From assembly GCF_017875955.1 (NCBI RefSeq), contig NZ_JAGINK010000001.1:5923501-5987500 (forward strand): a stretch of 64,000 nt of DNA. Reading direction: 5' to 3'. The notes under the pieces were generated by a model. It ran no database searches. It saw nothing but the letters and a program-made list of their open reading frames with translations, and was not told the origin of the DNA. Positions 53,500 through 61,604 of the stretch are shown here, piece after piece (the stretch's first letter is position 1; each line of letters begins with the position of its first letter). The translations under genes were made by a program, and so were the position numbers. This DNA comes from Pseudomonas sp. BP8. Its GTDB lineage: Bacteria; Pseudomonadota; Gammaproteobacteria; Pseudomonadales; Pseudomonadaceae.

Positions 53500-53525
53500 A
53501 AAAAACCCGGGCTCAGGTGAGCCGG
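53500..53525 (-). terminator. terminator-like hairpin inside the spc operon
   Basis: On the minus strand CCGGCTC-ACCT-GAGCCCGG (one bulged C) is followed by TTTTTT. It lies 69 nt before rpsH, in the direction of operon transcription, so complete termination would silence S8 through L36. Conditional or partial termination is more likely. Confidence 0.7.
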
Positions 53526-53548
53526 TCATTCTAGACACAAGGTAGAAA

Positions 53549-53579
53549 CGAAACAAGCCCCATATAGGGGCTTGTTTCG
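53549..53579 (-). other. 13-bp perfect hairpin between rpsN and rpsH
   Basis: CGAAACAAGCCCC-N5-GGGGCTTGTTTCG, loop TATAT on the transcript, then TTTCT. It starts 61 nt after the rpsN stop. It may be a processing site or form part of an attenuator with the hairpin at 53500-53525. Confidence 0.8.
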
Positions 53580-53640
53580 TAGTGAGGTCACCGGCGGTCG
53601 GAAGATTGCTCCCCTTCCACCGGGATCACACCAGCGGGGA

Positions 53641-53946
53641 TTACCAGCTGGCTTTGACCAGACCTGGAACGTCACCGCGCATTGCAGCTTCACGCAGCTT
53701 GTTACGGCCCAGACCGAACTTACGGTATACACCGTGAGGACGGCCGGTCAGGCGGCAACGGTTGCGCAGACGAGCGGCGCTGGCGTCACGCGGCTGCTTT
53801 TGCAGTGCGACGACGGCGGCGAAACGCTCTTCAGGCGAAGCGTTCAGGTTGACGATGGTCGCTTTCAGCTCAGCACGCTTTTTGGCGAACTTGGCTACCG
53901 TGAGCTGACGCTTCAGCTCGCGGTTTTTCATGCTCTTCTTGGCCAT
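53641..53946 (-). CDS. rpsN: 30S ribosomal protein S14 (zinc-free form)
   Basis: 101 residues from MAKKSMKNRELKRQ. Only one Cys is present, so this is the long C- form that needs no zinc. GRPHGVYRKFGLGRNKLRE near the C terminus is conserved. An upstream extension to 54012 runs into rplE and is not real. Confidence 0.97.
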   Translation of the reverse strand: MAKKSMKNRELKRQLTVAKFAKKRAELKATIVNLNASPEERFAAVVALQKQPRDASAARLRNRCRLTGRPHGVYRKFGLGRNKLREAAMRGDVPGLVKASW

Positions 53947-53959
53947 TTTCCTACTCCAA

Positions 53960-54499
53960 TCAGTTGCGGAACGGGAATTTGAATGCACGCAGCAGAGCGC
54001 GGCCTTCGTCATCCGAACGAGCAGTGGTGGTCAGGGTAATGTCCAGACCGCGCAGAGCATCGATCTTGTCGTAGTCGATTTCCGGGAAGATGATCTGCTC
54101 TTTCACGCCCATGCTGTAGTTGCCACGACCATCGAAGGACTTGGCATTCAGGCCGCGGAAGTCGCGAACCCGAGGCAGGGAGATCGCCAGCAGGCGGTCC
54201 AGGAACTCGTACATACGGTCACGGCGCAGAGTAACTTTAACGCCGATCGGCCAACCTTCACGAACCTTGAAACCCGCAATCGACTTGCGAGCGAACGTCA
54301 CAACGGCTTTTTGGCCGGTGATCTTTTCCAGGTCGGCAACGGCGTTTTCGATGACTTTCTTGTCACCGACCGCTTCGCCCAGACCCATGTTCAGGGTGAT
54401 CTTGGTTACGCGAGGAACTTCCATCACGTTCGCGAGCTTAAGTTCTTCCTTAAGCTTGGGAGCGATTTCGTTCCGGTAAATCTCTTTGAGTCGTGCCAT
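53960..54499 (-). CDS. rplE: 50S ribosomal protein L5
   Basis: 179 residues; MARLKEIYRNEIAPKL start, KITLNMGLGEAVGDKK, and C-terminal TTTARSDDEGRALLRAFKFPF. It binds 5S rRNA and touches the P-site tRNA. 20 bp after rplX. Confidence 0.98.
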   Translation of the reverse strand: MARLKEIYRNEIAPKLKEELKLANVMEVPRVTKITLNMGLGEAVGDKKVIENAVADLEKITGQKAVVTFARKSIAGFKVREGWPIGVKVTLRRDRMYEFLDRLLAISLPRVRDFRGLNAKSFDGRGNYSMGVKEQIIFPEIDYDKIDALRGLDITLTTTARSDDEGRALLRAFKFPFRN

Positions 54500-54519
54500 T
54501 GTCTTCTACCTAGCAGTGT

Positions 54520-54834
54520 TCAAGCATCAACCGCTTTCTGGGTCGACTTGAAGACACGAATTTTCTTGCCGTCTTCAACCTTGAAGCCAACGCGGTCAGC
54601 CTTGTTGGTTTCACCATTGAAAATGGCAACGTTGGAAGCGTGCAGAGGCGCTTCTTTCTCGACGATACCGCCCTGTACGCCCGCCATCGGGTTAGGCTTG
54701 GTATGGCGCTTGACCAGGTTCACACCACCGATGACCAGACGGTCGTCAGCGAGAACCTTCAGCACCTTACCGCGCTTACCTTTGTCTTTGCCGGCGATCA
54801 CGATGATCTCGTCGTCACGACGAATCTTTTGCAT
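54520..54834 (-). CDS. rplX: 50S ribosomal protein L24
   Basis: 104 residues; KOW motif [18 protein letters not shown] near residue 10 and [21 protein letters not shown]. It is an early 50S assembly protein. 11 bp after rplN. Confidence 0.98.
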
Positions 54835-54845
54835 GTCGGATCTCC

Positions 54846-55214
54846 TTAGAGCACTTCAGGGGCGAGCGAGACGATCTTCATGAACTTCTCGTTACGAAGT
54901 TCACGGGTCACTGGCCCGAAGATGCGAGTGCCGATCGGCTCTTGCTTGTTGTTCAGCAGAACAGCAGCGTTACCGTCGAAACGAATGATGGAACCGTCAG
55001 CGCGACGTACACCGTGACGGGTACGGACGACTACAGCGGTCATCACCTGGCCTTTTTTGACCTTACCGCGCGGAATTGCTTCCTTGACGGTTACTTTGAT
55101 GATGTCACCGATGCCGGCGTAACGACGGTGGGAACCGCCGAGCACCTTGATGCACATGACGCGACGAGCGCCGCTGTTATCGGCCACATCGAGCATGGAT
55201 TGAGTCTGAATCAT
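54846..55214 (-). CDS. rplN: 50S ribosomal protein L14
   Basis: 122 residues; [21 protein letters not shown] start and the central [16 protein letters not shown]. It sits at the subunit interface. In E. coli it opens the spc operon; here it follows rpsQ by 23 bp without a visible terminator, so S10 and spc may be co-transcribed. Confidence 0.98.
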
Positions 55215-55237
55215 AAAATTTCTCCGACCCCTAGCCC

Positions 55238-55504
55238 TTAGACTTCAACAGCGCGTTCGAGGACTTCAACCAGTGCCCAGGACTTGGTCTTGGCCAGCGG
55301 ACGGGTTTCGCTAATGGAAACCTTGTCGCCGATCTTGCACTGGTTGGCTTCGTCGTGCGCGTGCAGCTTAGTCGAACGCTTAACGTATTTACCGTAGATC
55401 GGGTGCTTAACGCGACGCTCGATCAGAACGGTGATGGTCTTGTCCATTTTGTCGCTGACGACACGGCCAGTCAGCGTACGGACGGTTTTTTCAGCTTCAG
55501 CCAT
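55238..55504 (-). CDS. rpsQ: 30S ribosomal protein S17
   Basis: 88 residues from MAEAEKTVRTLTGRVVSDKMDK-type opening; core TVLIERRVKHPIYGKYVKRS. A GTG two codons upstream is possible but atypical. The 2-bp spacing from rpmC shows coupling. Confidence 0.97.
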   Translation of the reverse strand: MAEAEKTVRTLTGRVVSDKMDKTITVLIERRVKHPIYGKYVKRSTKLHAHDEANQCKIGDKVSISETRPLAKTKSWALVEVLERAVEV

Positions 55505-55506
55505 GA

Positions 55507-55698
55507 TCACTTACCTGCCTGCTGGTTGAGCACAGTTTTCACGCGAGCGATGTCACGCTTAACTTGCGAGAGCAGGTGCGACTGCCCCAACTGGCCAGTT
55601 GCTTTCTGCATACGCAGATTGAACTGGTCGCGCAGCAGGCCGAGCAGTTGCTCGTTCAGCTGCTGTGCCGATTTTTCACGAAGTTCATTCGCTTTCAT
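55507..55698 (-). CDS. rpmC: 50S ribosomal protein L29
   Basis: 63 residues, [18 protein letters not shown] start; two-helix protein at the tunnel exit that helps dock trigger factor. Its ATG overlaps the rplP stop by one base (TGATG). Confidence 0.97.
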
Positions 55699-56111
55699 CA
55701 CATCACCGTCCGCTTAACAAAGGAGGTGGCGAGAGGCAGCTTTGCAGCAGCCAGGGCGAAAGCTTCGCGCGCCAGCTCTTCAGAAACACCCTCGATCTCA
55801 TACAGGACTTTGCCTGGCTGGATCTGGGCAACCCAGTATTCCACGGAACCCTTACCTTTACCCATCCGCACTTCAAGAGGCTTCTTGGTAACCGGCTTGT
55901 CCGGGAACACACGGATCCAGATCTTGCCGCCACGCTTAACGTGACGAGTCAGAGCACGACGTGCCGACTCGATCTGGCGAGCGGTGAGGCGACCGCGGGC
56001 GACAGCTTTCAGGGCGAATTCGCCGAAGCTGACCTTGCTACCGCGCAGTGCCAGACCACGGTTGTGGCCAGTCATCTGCTTGCGGAATTTTGTACGCTTA
56101 GGTTGCAACAT
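55698..56111 (-). CDS. rplP: 50S ribosomal protein L16
   Basis: 137 residues; [19 protein letters not shown] start, and [31 protein letters not shown] in parts. It helps place the A-site tRNA. 12 bp after rpsC. Confidence 0.98.
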
Positions 56112-56123
56112 TTGGCGTACCCC

Positions 56124-56810
56124 TTACTTAGCAGCTTTTTTACGAGGCGCTGGTGCTTGTGGTTTCAGTTCTTCTTGGCGACCACCAATAACTTCGCCTT
56201 TGAAGATCCAAACCTTCACACCGATCACACCGTAAGTGGTGTGAGCTTCGTAGGTGTTGTAGTCGATATCGGCACGCAGGGTGTGCAGAGGCACACGACC
56301 TTCGCGATACCACTCGGTACGAGCAATCTCAGCACCGCCGAGACGACCGCTCACCTGGATCTTGATGCCCTTGGCACCAATACGCATGGCGTTCTGCACG
56401 GCGCGCTTCATAGCACGACGGAACATTACGCGGCGCTCCAGCTGCTGAGCTACGCTTTGCGCAACCAGCATGGCGTCGAGTTCCGGCTTGCGGATCTCTT
56501 CGATGTTGATGTGCACAGGCACACCCATCTGCTTGGTCAGGTCCTGACGCAGCTTCTCAACGTCCTCACCTTTCTTCCCGATAACGATACCTGGACGAGC
56601 GGTGTGGATGGTGATGCGTGCAGTTTGGGCCGGACGATGGATATCGATACGGCTTACGGACGCGCTTTTTAGTTTGTCTTGGAGGTACTCACGTGTTTTC
56701 AGATCCTTCAACAGGTAATCTGCGTAAGTAGCGCCGTCTGCATACCAGACGGACGTGTGCTCCTTGACGATTCCCAGGCGAATGCCAGTGGGATGTACTT
56801 TCTGACCCAT
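56124..56810 (-). CDS. rpsC: 30S ribosomal protein S3
   Basis: 228 residues from MGQKVHPTGIRLGIV; KH domain with RPGIVIGKKGEDVEKLR near residue 60, and a basic tail. S3 helps unwind mRNA at the entry. The frame extends upstream to 56894 but overlaps rplV and is not used. Confidence 0.98.
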   Translation of the reverse strand: MGQKVHPTGIRLGIVKEHTSVWYADGATYADYLLKDLKTREYLQDKLKSASVSRIDIHRPAQTARITIHTARPGIVIGKKGEDVEKLRQDLTKQMGVPVHINIEEIRKPELDAMLVAQSVAQQLERRVMFRRAMKRAVQNAMRIGAKGIKIQVSGRLGGAEIARTEWYREGRVPLHTLRADIDYNTYEAHTTYGVIGVKVWIFKGEVIGGRQEELKPQAPAPRKKAAK

Positions 56811-56823
56811 CTGATCGACTCCG

Positions 56824-57156
56824 TTACTTGTCCGCAACCTTGACAGTGATATGGCAAGACCGCTTGACGATGCGATCAGCGCGGCCTTTGGCACGCGGCA
56901 TGATGCGCTTCAGCGAACGCCCTTCGTTGACGAAAACGGTGGAGACCTTCAGGTCATCAACGTCTGCGCCTTCGTTGTGTTCGGCGTTGGCAACGGCCGA
57001 CTCGAGGACTTTCTTCATGATTTCAGCGGCTTTTTTGCTGCTGAAGGCCAACAGGTTGAGCGCTTCGCCCACCTTCTTCCCGCGGATCTGGTCGGCGACC
57101 AAGCGGGCTTTCTGGGCGGAGATTCGAGCGCCCGACAACTTAGCGGCTACTTCCAT
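56824..57156 (-). CDS. rplV: 50S ribosomal protein L22
   Basis: 110 residues; [20 protein letters not shown] start and the beta-hairpin [17 protein letters not shown] that reaches into the exit tunnel at the macrolide site. 11 bp after rpsS. Confidence 0.98.
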
Positions 57157-57167
57157 TTCCTAACCCC

Positions 57168-57443
57168 TTAACGCTTGGCTTTCTTGTCAGCCACGTGCCC
57201 GCGATAAGTGCGGGTACCGGCAAACTCGCCCAGTTTGTGGCCGACCATGTCTTCGTTCACGAGAACTGGGACATGTTGACGACCGTTATGTACCGCGATG
57301 GTCAGACCGACCATTTGTGGCAGGATCATCGAACGGCGCGACCAGGTTTTAACTGGCTTGCGATCGTTCTTCTCCGTCGCCACTTCGATCTTCTTCAGTA
57401 GGTGAAGATCGATAAAAGGACCTTTTTTCAGAGAACGTGGCAC
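57168..57443 (-). CDS. rpsS: 30S ribosomal protein S19
   Basis: 91 residues; MPRSLKKGPFIDLHLL start and KLGEFAGTRTYRGHVADKK end. It binds the 30S head with S13. 16 bp after rplB. Confidence 0.98.
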   Translation of the reverse strand: MPRSLKKGPFIDLHLLKKIEVATEKNDRKPVKTWSRRSMILPQMVGLTIAVHNGRQHVPVLVNEDMVGHKLGEFAGTRTYRGHVADKKAKR

Positions 57444-57459
57444 TGTCGTATCCCTCTAT

Positions 57460-58284
57460 TTACTTGCGACGACGGACGATCATATTGTCGGTACGCTTAT
57501 TACCACGAGTCTTCGCACCCTTGGTTGGGAAGCCCCATGGCGATACCGGATGACGACCACCGGAGGTACGACCTTCACCACCACCATGCGGGTGGTCAAC
57601 CGGGTTCATGGCAACACCACGAACGGTTGGGCGAACGCCACGCCAGCGTTTGGCACCAGCTTTACCCAGCGAACGCAGGCTGTGCTCGGAGTTCGAGACT
57701 TCGCCCAGGGTCGCACGGCACTCGGCCAATACTTTACGCATTTCACCAGAGCGCAGACGCAGGGTCACGTAGACACCTTCGCGAGCGATCAGCTGAGCCG
57801 AAGCACCAGCGGAACGAGCGATCTGTGCACCTTTACCCGGCTTCAGCTCGATGCCGTGAATGGTGCTACCTACTGGGATGTTGCGCAGCTGCAGGGAGTT
57901 ACCGGGCTTGATTGGAGCCAGGGCACCTGCGATCAGCTGATCGCCAGCACTCACGCCTTTAGGGGCGATGATGTAGCGACGCTCACCGTCTGCGTAGCAC
58001 AGCAGGGCGATGTGAGCAGTACGGTTTGGATCGTATTCGATACGCTCGACAGTGGCTGGAATGCCATCTTTATCGTTGCGACGGAAGTCGACCAGACGGT
58101 AATGCTGCTTATGACCACCACCAACGTGACGCGTGGTAATACGGCCATTGTTGTTACGACCACCAGACTTCGATTTCTTCTCGAGCAGCGGTGCGTGAGG
58201 AGCGCCTTTGTGCAGCTCCTTGTTGACCACCTTGACCACGAAACGGCGGCCAGGGGAAGTCGGTTTGCATTTAACGATTGCCAT
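57460..58284 (-). CDS. rplB: 50S ribosomal protein L2
   Basis: 274 residues; MAIVKCKPTSPGRRFVVKV start and the conserved C-terminal VRGVAMNPVDHPHGGGEGRTSGGRHP (in parts) with the histidine implicated in peptidyl transfer. 14 bp after rplW. Confidence 0.98.
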   Translation of the reverse strand: MAIVKCKPTSPGRRFVVKVVNKELHKGAPHAPLLEKKSKSGGRNNNGRITTRHVGGGHKQHYRLVDFRRNDKDGIPATVERIEYDPNRTAHIALLCYADGERRYIIAPKGVSAGDQLIAGALAPIKPGNSLQLRNIPVGSTIHGIELKPGKGAQIARSAGASAQLIAREGVYVTLRLRSGEMRKVLAECRATLGEVSNSEHSLRSLGKAGAKRWRGVRPTVRGVAMNPVDHPHGGGEGRTSGGRHPVSPWGFPTKGAKTRGNKRTDNMIVRRRK

Positions 58285-58298
58285 GATGCACCCCTTCC

Positions 58299-58598
58299 TT
58301 ACTCAGCACTGCTGCTGAAATCGAGATCTTGGCCTGGCTGAAGGGAGACGATCGCCTTCTTCCAGTCATTACGCTTGCCCAGACCACGTGCGGTACGCTT
58401 GGTTTTACCCAGAACGTTAACAGTCGACACGTTTTCGACTTTTACGCCGAACAGGCCTTCGACAGCTTTCTTGATTTCCAGCTTGGTTGCGTCAGTAGCA
58501 ACCTTGAATACGAACTGGCCTTTTTTCTCAGCCAGAACGGTAGCCTTCTCGGAAACATGCGGGCCAAGGAGGACTTTAAATACGCGTTCCTGGTTCAT
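58299..58598 (-). CDS. rplW: 50S ribosomal protein L23
   Basis: 99 residues; MNQERVFKVLLGPHVSEKATV start. It forms the main docking site for trigger factor and SRP at the tunnel exit. It overlaps rplD by 4 bp. Confidence 0.98.
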   Translation of the reverse strand: MNQERVFKVLLGPHVSEKATVLAEKKGQFVFKVATDATKLEIKKAVEGLFGVKVENVSTVNVLGKTKRTARGLGKRNDWKKAIVSLQPGQDLDFSSSAE

Positions 58599-59197
58599 CC
58601 CAGCAGCTCCTCGAATTTCTTCACGGCCGACACAGTGATCAACACTTTGTCATAGGCGATCAGACTGACCGGATCGGAACCTTGTACGTCACGAACGTCG
58701 ACGTGCGGCAGGTTGCGAGCAGCCAGGTACAGGTTCTGATCAACAGCGTCCGATACGATCAGGACGTCAGTCAGGCCCATGCCATTCAGCTTGTTCAGCA
58801 GATCTTTGGTCTTCGGCGCTTCAACAGCGAAGTCCTGGACAACGACCAGACGGTCGGTACGCACCAGCTCAGCGAGGATGGAACGCATTGCTGCGCGGTA
58901 CATCTTCTTGTTGAGCTTCTGCGAGTGGTCCTGAGGACGAGCTGCGAAGGTGGTGCCACCGCCGCGCCAGATCGGGCTACGGATGGTACCGGCACGAGCG
59001 CGACCAGTACCCTTCTGACGCCATGGGCGCTTACCGCCACCGGATACGTCGGAACGGGTTTTCTGCTGCTTGGTGCCCTGACGGCCGCCGGCCATGTAGG
59101 CCACGACTGCTTGGTGTACCAGCGTCTCGTTGAATTCGCCACCGAAAGTCAGTTCGGAAACTTCGATCGCCTGAGCGTCATTTACATTAAGTTGCAT
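58595..59197 (-). CDS. rplD: 50S ribosomal protein L4
   Basis: 200 residues; MQLNVNDAQAIEVSELTFG start and the tunnel loop KTRSDVSGGGKRPWRQKGTGRARAG (in parts). In E. coli L4 represses the S10 operon through a long leader; here the leader ahead of rpsJ is short. Confidence 0.98.
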   Translation of the reverse strand: MQLNVNDAQAIEVSELTFGGEFNETLVHQAVVAYMAGGRQGTKQQKTRSDVSGGGKRPWRQKGTGRARAGTIRSPIWRGGGTTFAARPQDHSQKLNKKMYRAAMRSILAELVRTDRLVVVQDFAVEAPKTKDLLNKLNGMGLTDVLIVSDAVDQNLYLAARNLPHVDVRDVQGSDPVSLIAYDKVLITVSAVKKFEELLG

Positions 59198-59209
59198 GTC
59201 AGTTTCCCC

Positions 59210-59845
59210 TTAACCGCGAGCCTTGACAGCTGGACGTACAACCACGTCGCCGCCAGTAGCGCCAGGAACGGCACCCTTGATCAGCAGCAGGTTGCGTTCA
59301 GCGTCGACGCGAACTACTTCCAGGGACTGCACAGTAACGCGCTCGGCGCCCATGTGACCGGACATTTTCTTGCCCTTGAACACACGACCAGGAGTCTGGC
59401 ACTGGCCGATGGAACCCGGAACACGGTGCGATACGGAGTTACCGTGGGTGTTATCTTGGCCACGGAAATTCCAGCGCTTGATGGTACCGGCGAAGCCTTT
59501 ACCTTTCGACTGACCGGTGACGTCTACCAGCTGGCCTGCAGTGAAGAGTTCAGCTTTGATCAGATCGCCAGCCTGGAAATCGCCTTCTTCAAGACGGAAC
59601 TCCCAGACACCGCGACCAGCGGCAACGTTTGCTTTAGCGAAGTGACCAGCTTGAGCAGCAGTCACACGCGAAGCACGACGCTCGCCTACAGTGACTTGCA
59701 CTGCACGGTAGCCATCAGTTTCTTCGGTTTTGAACTGGGTGACGCGATTCGGCTCGATCTCAACGACCGTGACCGGAATGGAGACACCTTCTTCGGTGAA
59801 AATACGGGTCATACCGCATTTACGACCGACTACACCAATAGTCAT
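59210..59845 (-). CDS. rplC: 50S ribosomal protein L3
   Basis: 211 residues from MTIGVVGRKCGMTRIFTEEG; KGKGFAGTIKRWNFRGQDNTHGNS includes the glutamine methylated in E. coli. A GTG-led extension to 59878 is rejected. The 81-nt gap from rpsJ is larger than in most of this operon. Confidence 0.98.
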   Translation of the reverse strand: MTIGVVGRKCGMTRIFTEEGVSIPVTVVEIEPNRVTQFKTEETDGYRAVQVTVGERRASRVTAAQAGHFAKANVAAGRGVWEFRLEEGDFQAGDLIKAELFTAGQLVDVTGQSKGKGFAGTIKRWNFRGQDNTHGNSVSHRVPGSIGQCQTPGRVFKGKKMSGHMGAERVTVQSLEVVRVDAERNLLLIKGAVPGATGGDVVVRPAVKARG

Positions 59846-59926
59846 GTTGTAAACCTCATGAGTGTACGGGGCTTTCACCCGCTATGGCCGCCCATTTCAG
59901 AGCGTTACACGGACAAGACCGAAGTC

Positions 59927-60238
59927 TTAGCCGAGGCTGATCTGCACTTCCACGCCTGCCGCGAGATCGAGCTTCATCAGCGCATCAACGGTTTTATCCG
60001 TTGGCTGGACGATGTCCAGAACGCGCTTATGAGTACGGATCTCGTACTGGTCACGCGCGTCTTTGTTGACGTGCGGGGAGACCAGAACGGTGAACCGCTC
60101 TTTGCGGGTAGGCAGTGGAATTGGACCACGCACTTGTGCCCCAGTACGTTTCGCGGTTTCCACGATTTCCTGGGTGGATTGGTCGATCAGGCGATGGTCG
60201 AAAGCCTTCAACCTGATTCGGATTTGCTGATTTTGCAT
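59927..60238 (-). CDS. rpsJ: 30S ribosomal protein S10 / NusE
   Basis: 103 residues; [21 protein letters not shown] start, [26 protein letters not shown] loop (in parts). As NusE it pairs with NusB (10401-10901) in antitermination. First gene of the S10 operon, with its own promoter at 60299-60327. Confidence 0.98.
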
Positions 60239-60298
60239 TGGATTTCAGACTCCAGGCTGTTCCCAACGGACGCACTACGCCCGCTAAAAGGAGGCGTG

Positions 60299-60327
60299 AT
60301 TCTATAGACGGCTCAATTTAGTGTCAA
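60299..60327 (-). promoter_or_regulatory. sigma-70 promoter of the S10 operon
   Basis: Minus strand TTGACA (60322-60327), 17-bp spacer, TAGAAT (60299-60304). It lies just past the tuf terminator. The predicted leader to rpsJ is only about 55 nt. Confidence 0.88.
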
Positions 60328-60332
60328 CCCAA

Positions 60333-60365
60333 TAAAAAAAACCCCCGCTGAGCGGGGGTCTTTTT
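60333..60365 (-). terminator. terminator after tuf
   Basis: ACCCCCGC / GCGGGGGT stem with a 3-base loop, followed by eight U on the minus strand. It closes the str operon before the S10 promoter. Confidence 0.95.
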
Positions 60366-60379
60366 AACCGATCGAGTGA

Positions 60380-61573
60380 TTACTCGATGATTTTGGCTAC
60401 GACGCCAGCGCCGACGGTACGACCGCCTTCACGGATAGCGAAACGCAGACCGTCTTCCATCGCGATGGTCTTGATCAGGGTGACAACCATTTTGATGTTG
60501 TCGCCTGGCATGACCATTTCAACGCCTTCTGGCAGCTCGCAGTTGCCAGTTACGTCGGTGGTACGGAAGTAGAACTGTGGACGGTAGCCTTTGAAGAACG
60601 GAGTGTGACGACCGCCTTCTTCTTTCGACAGAACGTACACTTCAGCTTCGAACTTGGTGTGCGGCTTGACCGAACCTGGCTTGACCAGAACCTGGCCACG
60701 CTCAACGTCGTCACGCTTGGTGCCGCGCAGCAGCACGCCGCAGTTCTCGCCAGCACGACCTTCGTCCAGCAGCTTGCGGAACATCTCAACACCGGTGCAG
60801 GTGGTGGTGGTGGTGTCACGCAGACCAACGATTTCCAGGGCGTCTTGAACGCGGACGATGCCACGCTCGATACGACCGGTAACAACGGTGCCACGACCCG
60901 AGATCGAGAATACGTCTTCGATTGGCATCAGGAACGGCTTGTCGATCAGACGCACTGGCTCAGGGATGTAGGTATCCAGAGTTTCAACCAGTTTACGAAC
61001 GGCAGTGGTGCCCATTTCGTTGTCGTCTTTGCCTTCCAGGGCCATACGAGCGGAACCGATGATGATCGGAGTGTCGTCGCCTGGGAAGTCGTAGGTGGAC
61101 AGCAGGTCGCGAACTTCCATCTCGACCAGTTCCAGCAGCTCAGCGTCGTCTACCAGGTCAGCCTTGTTCAGGAAGACCACGATGTACGGAACGCCAACCT
61201 GACGGGACAGCAGGATGTGCTCACGGGTTTGTGGCATCGGGCCATCGGCAGCCGAGCAAACCAGGATCGCGCCGTCCATCTGGGCAGCACCGGTGATCAT
61301 GTTCTTCACGTAGTCAGCGTGACCCGGGCAGTCAACGTGAGCGTAGTGACGAATGGTCGAGTTGTACTCAACGTGCGCGGTGTTGATGGTGATACCGCGA
61401 GCTTTCTCTTCTGGAGCCGAGTCGATCTTGTCGAAGTCAACGATTGCGGAACCGAAGACTTCCGAGCAGACGCGAGTCAGAGCTGCAGTCAGAGTGGTTT
61501 TACCGTGGTCAACGTGGCCGATGGTGCCAACGTTAACGTGCGGAAGGGAACGATCAAATTTTTCTTTAGCCAC
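60380..61573 (-). CDS. tuf: elongation factor Tu
   Basis: 397 residues; G1 GHVDHGKTTLTAAL near residue 19, switch I region EKARGITINTAHVEY, G3 DCPGHADYVKNM, G4 NKAD, and two beta-barrels. It delivers aminoacyl-tRNA. It is the str-operon copy; Pseudomonas usually has a second near the rplK-rpoB cluster, outside this window. Confidence 0.97.
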   Translation of the reverse strand: MAKEKFDRSLPHVNVGTIGHVDHGKTTLTAALTRVCSEVFGSAIVDFDKIDSAPEEKARGITINTAHVEYNSTIRHYAHVDCPGHADYVKNMITGAAQMDGAILVCSAADGPMPQTREHILLSRQVGVPYIVVFLNKADLVDDAELLELVEMEVRDLLSTYDFPGDDTPIIIGSARMALEGKDDNEMGTTAVRKLVETLDTYIPEPVRLIDKPFLMPIEDVFSISGRGTVVTGRIERGIVRVQDALEIVGLRDTTTTTCTGVEMFRKLLDEGRAGENCGVLLRGTKRDDVERGQVLVKPGSVKPHTKFEAEVYVLSKEEGGRHTPFFKGYRPQFYFRTTDVTGNCELPEGVEMVMPGDNIKMVVTLIKTIAMEDGLRFAIREGGRTVGAGVVAKIIE

Positions 61574-61604
61574 GACAGTGAACTCCTAGCCTAAAGGGGC
61601 TGAA

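Noticed and set aside
59846..59878. Earlier GTG start for rplC
   Set aside because: The added residues do not occur in L3, and the ATG at 59845 gives the normal N terminus.
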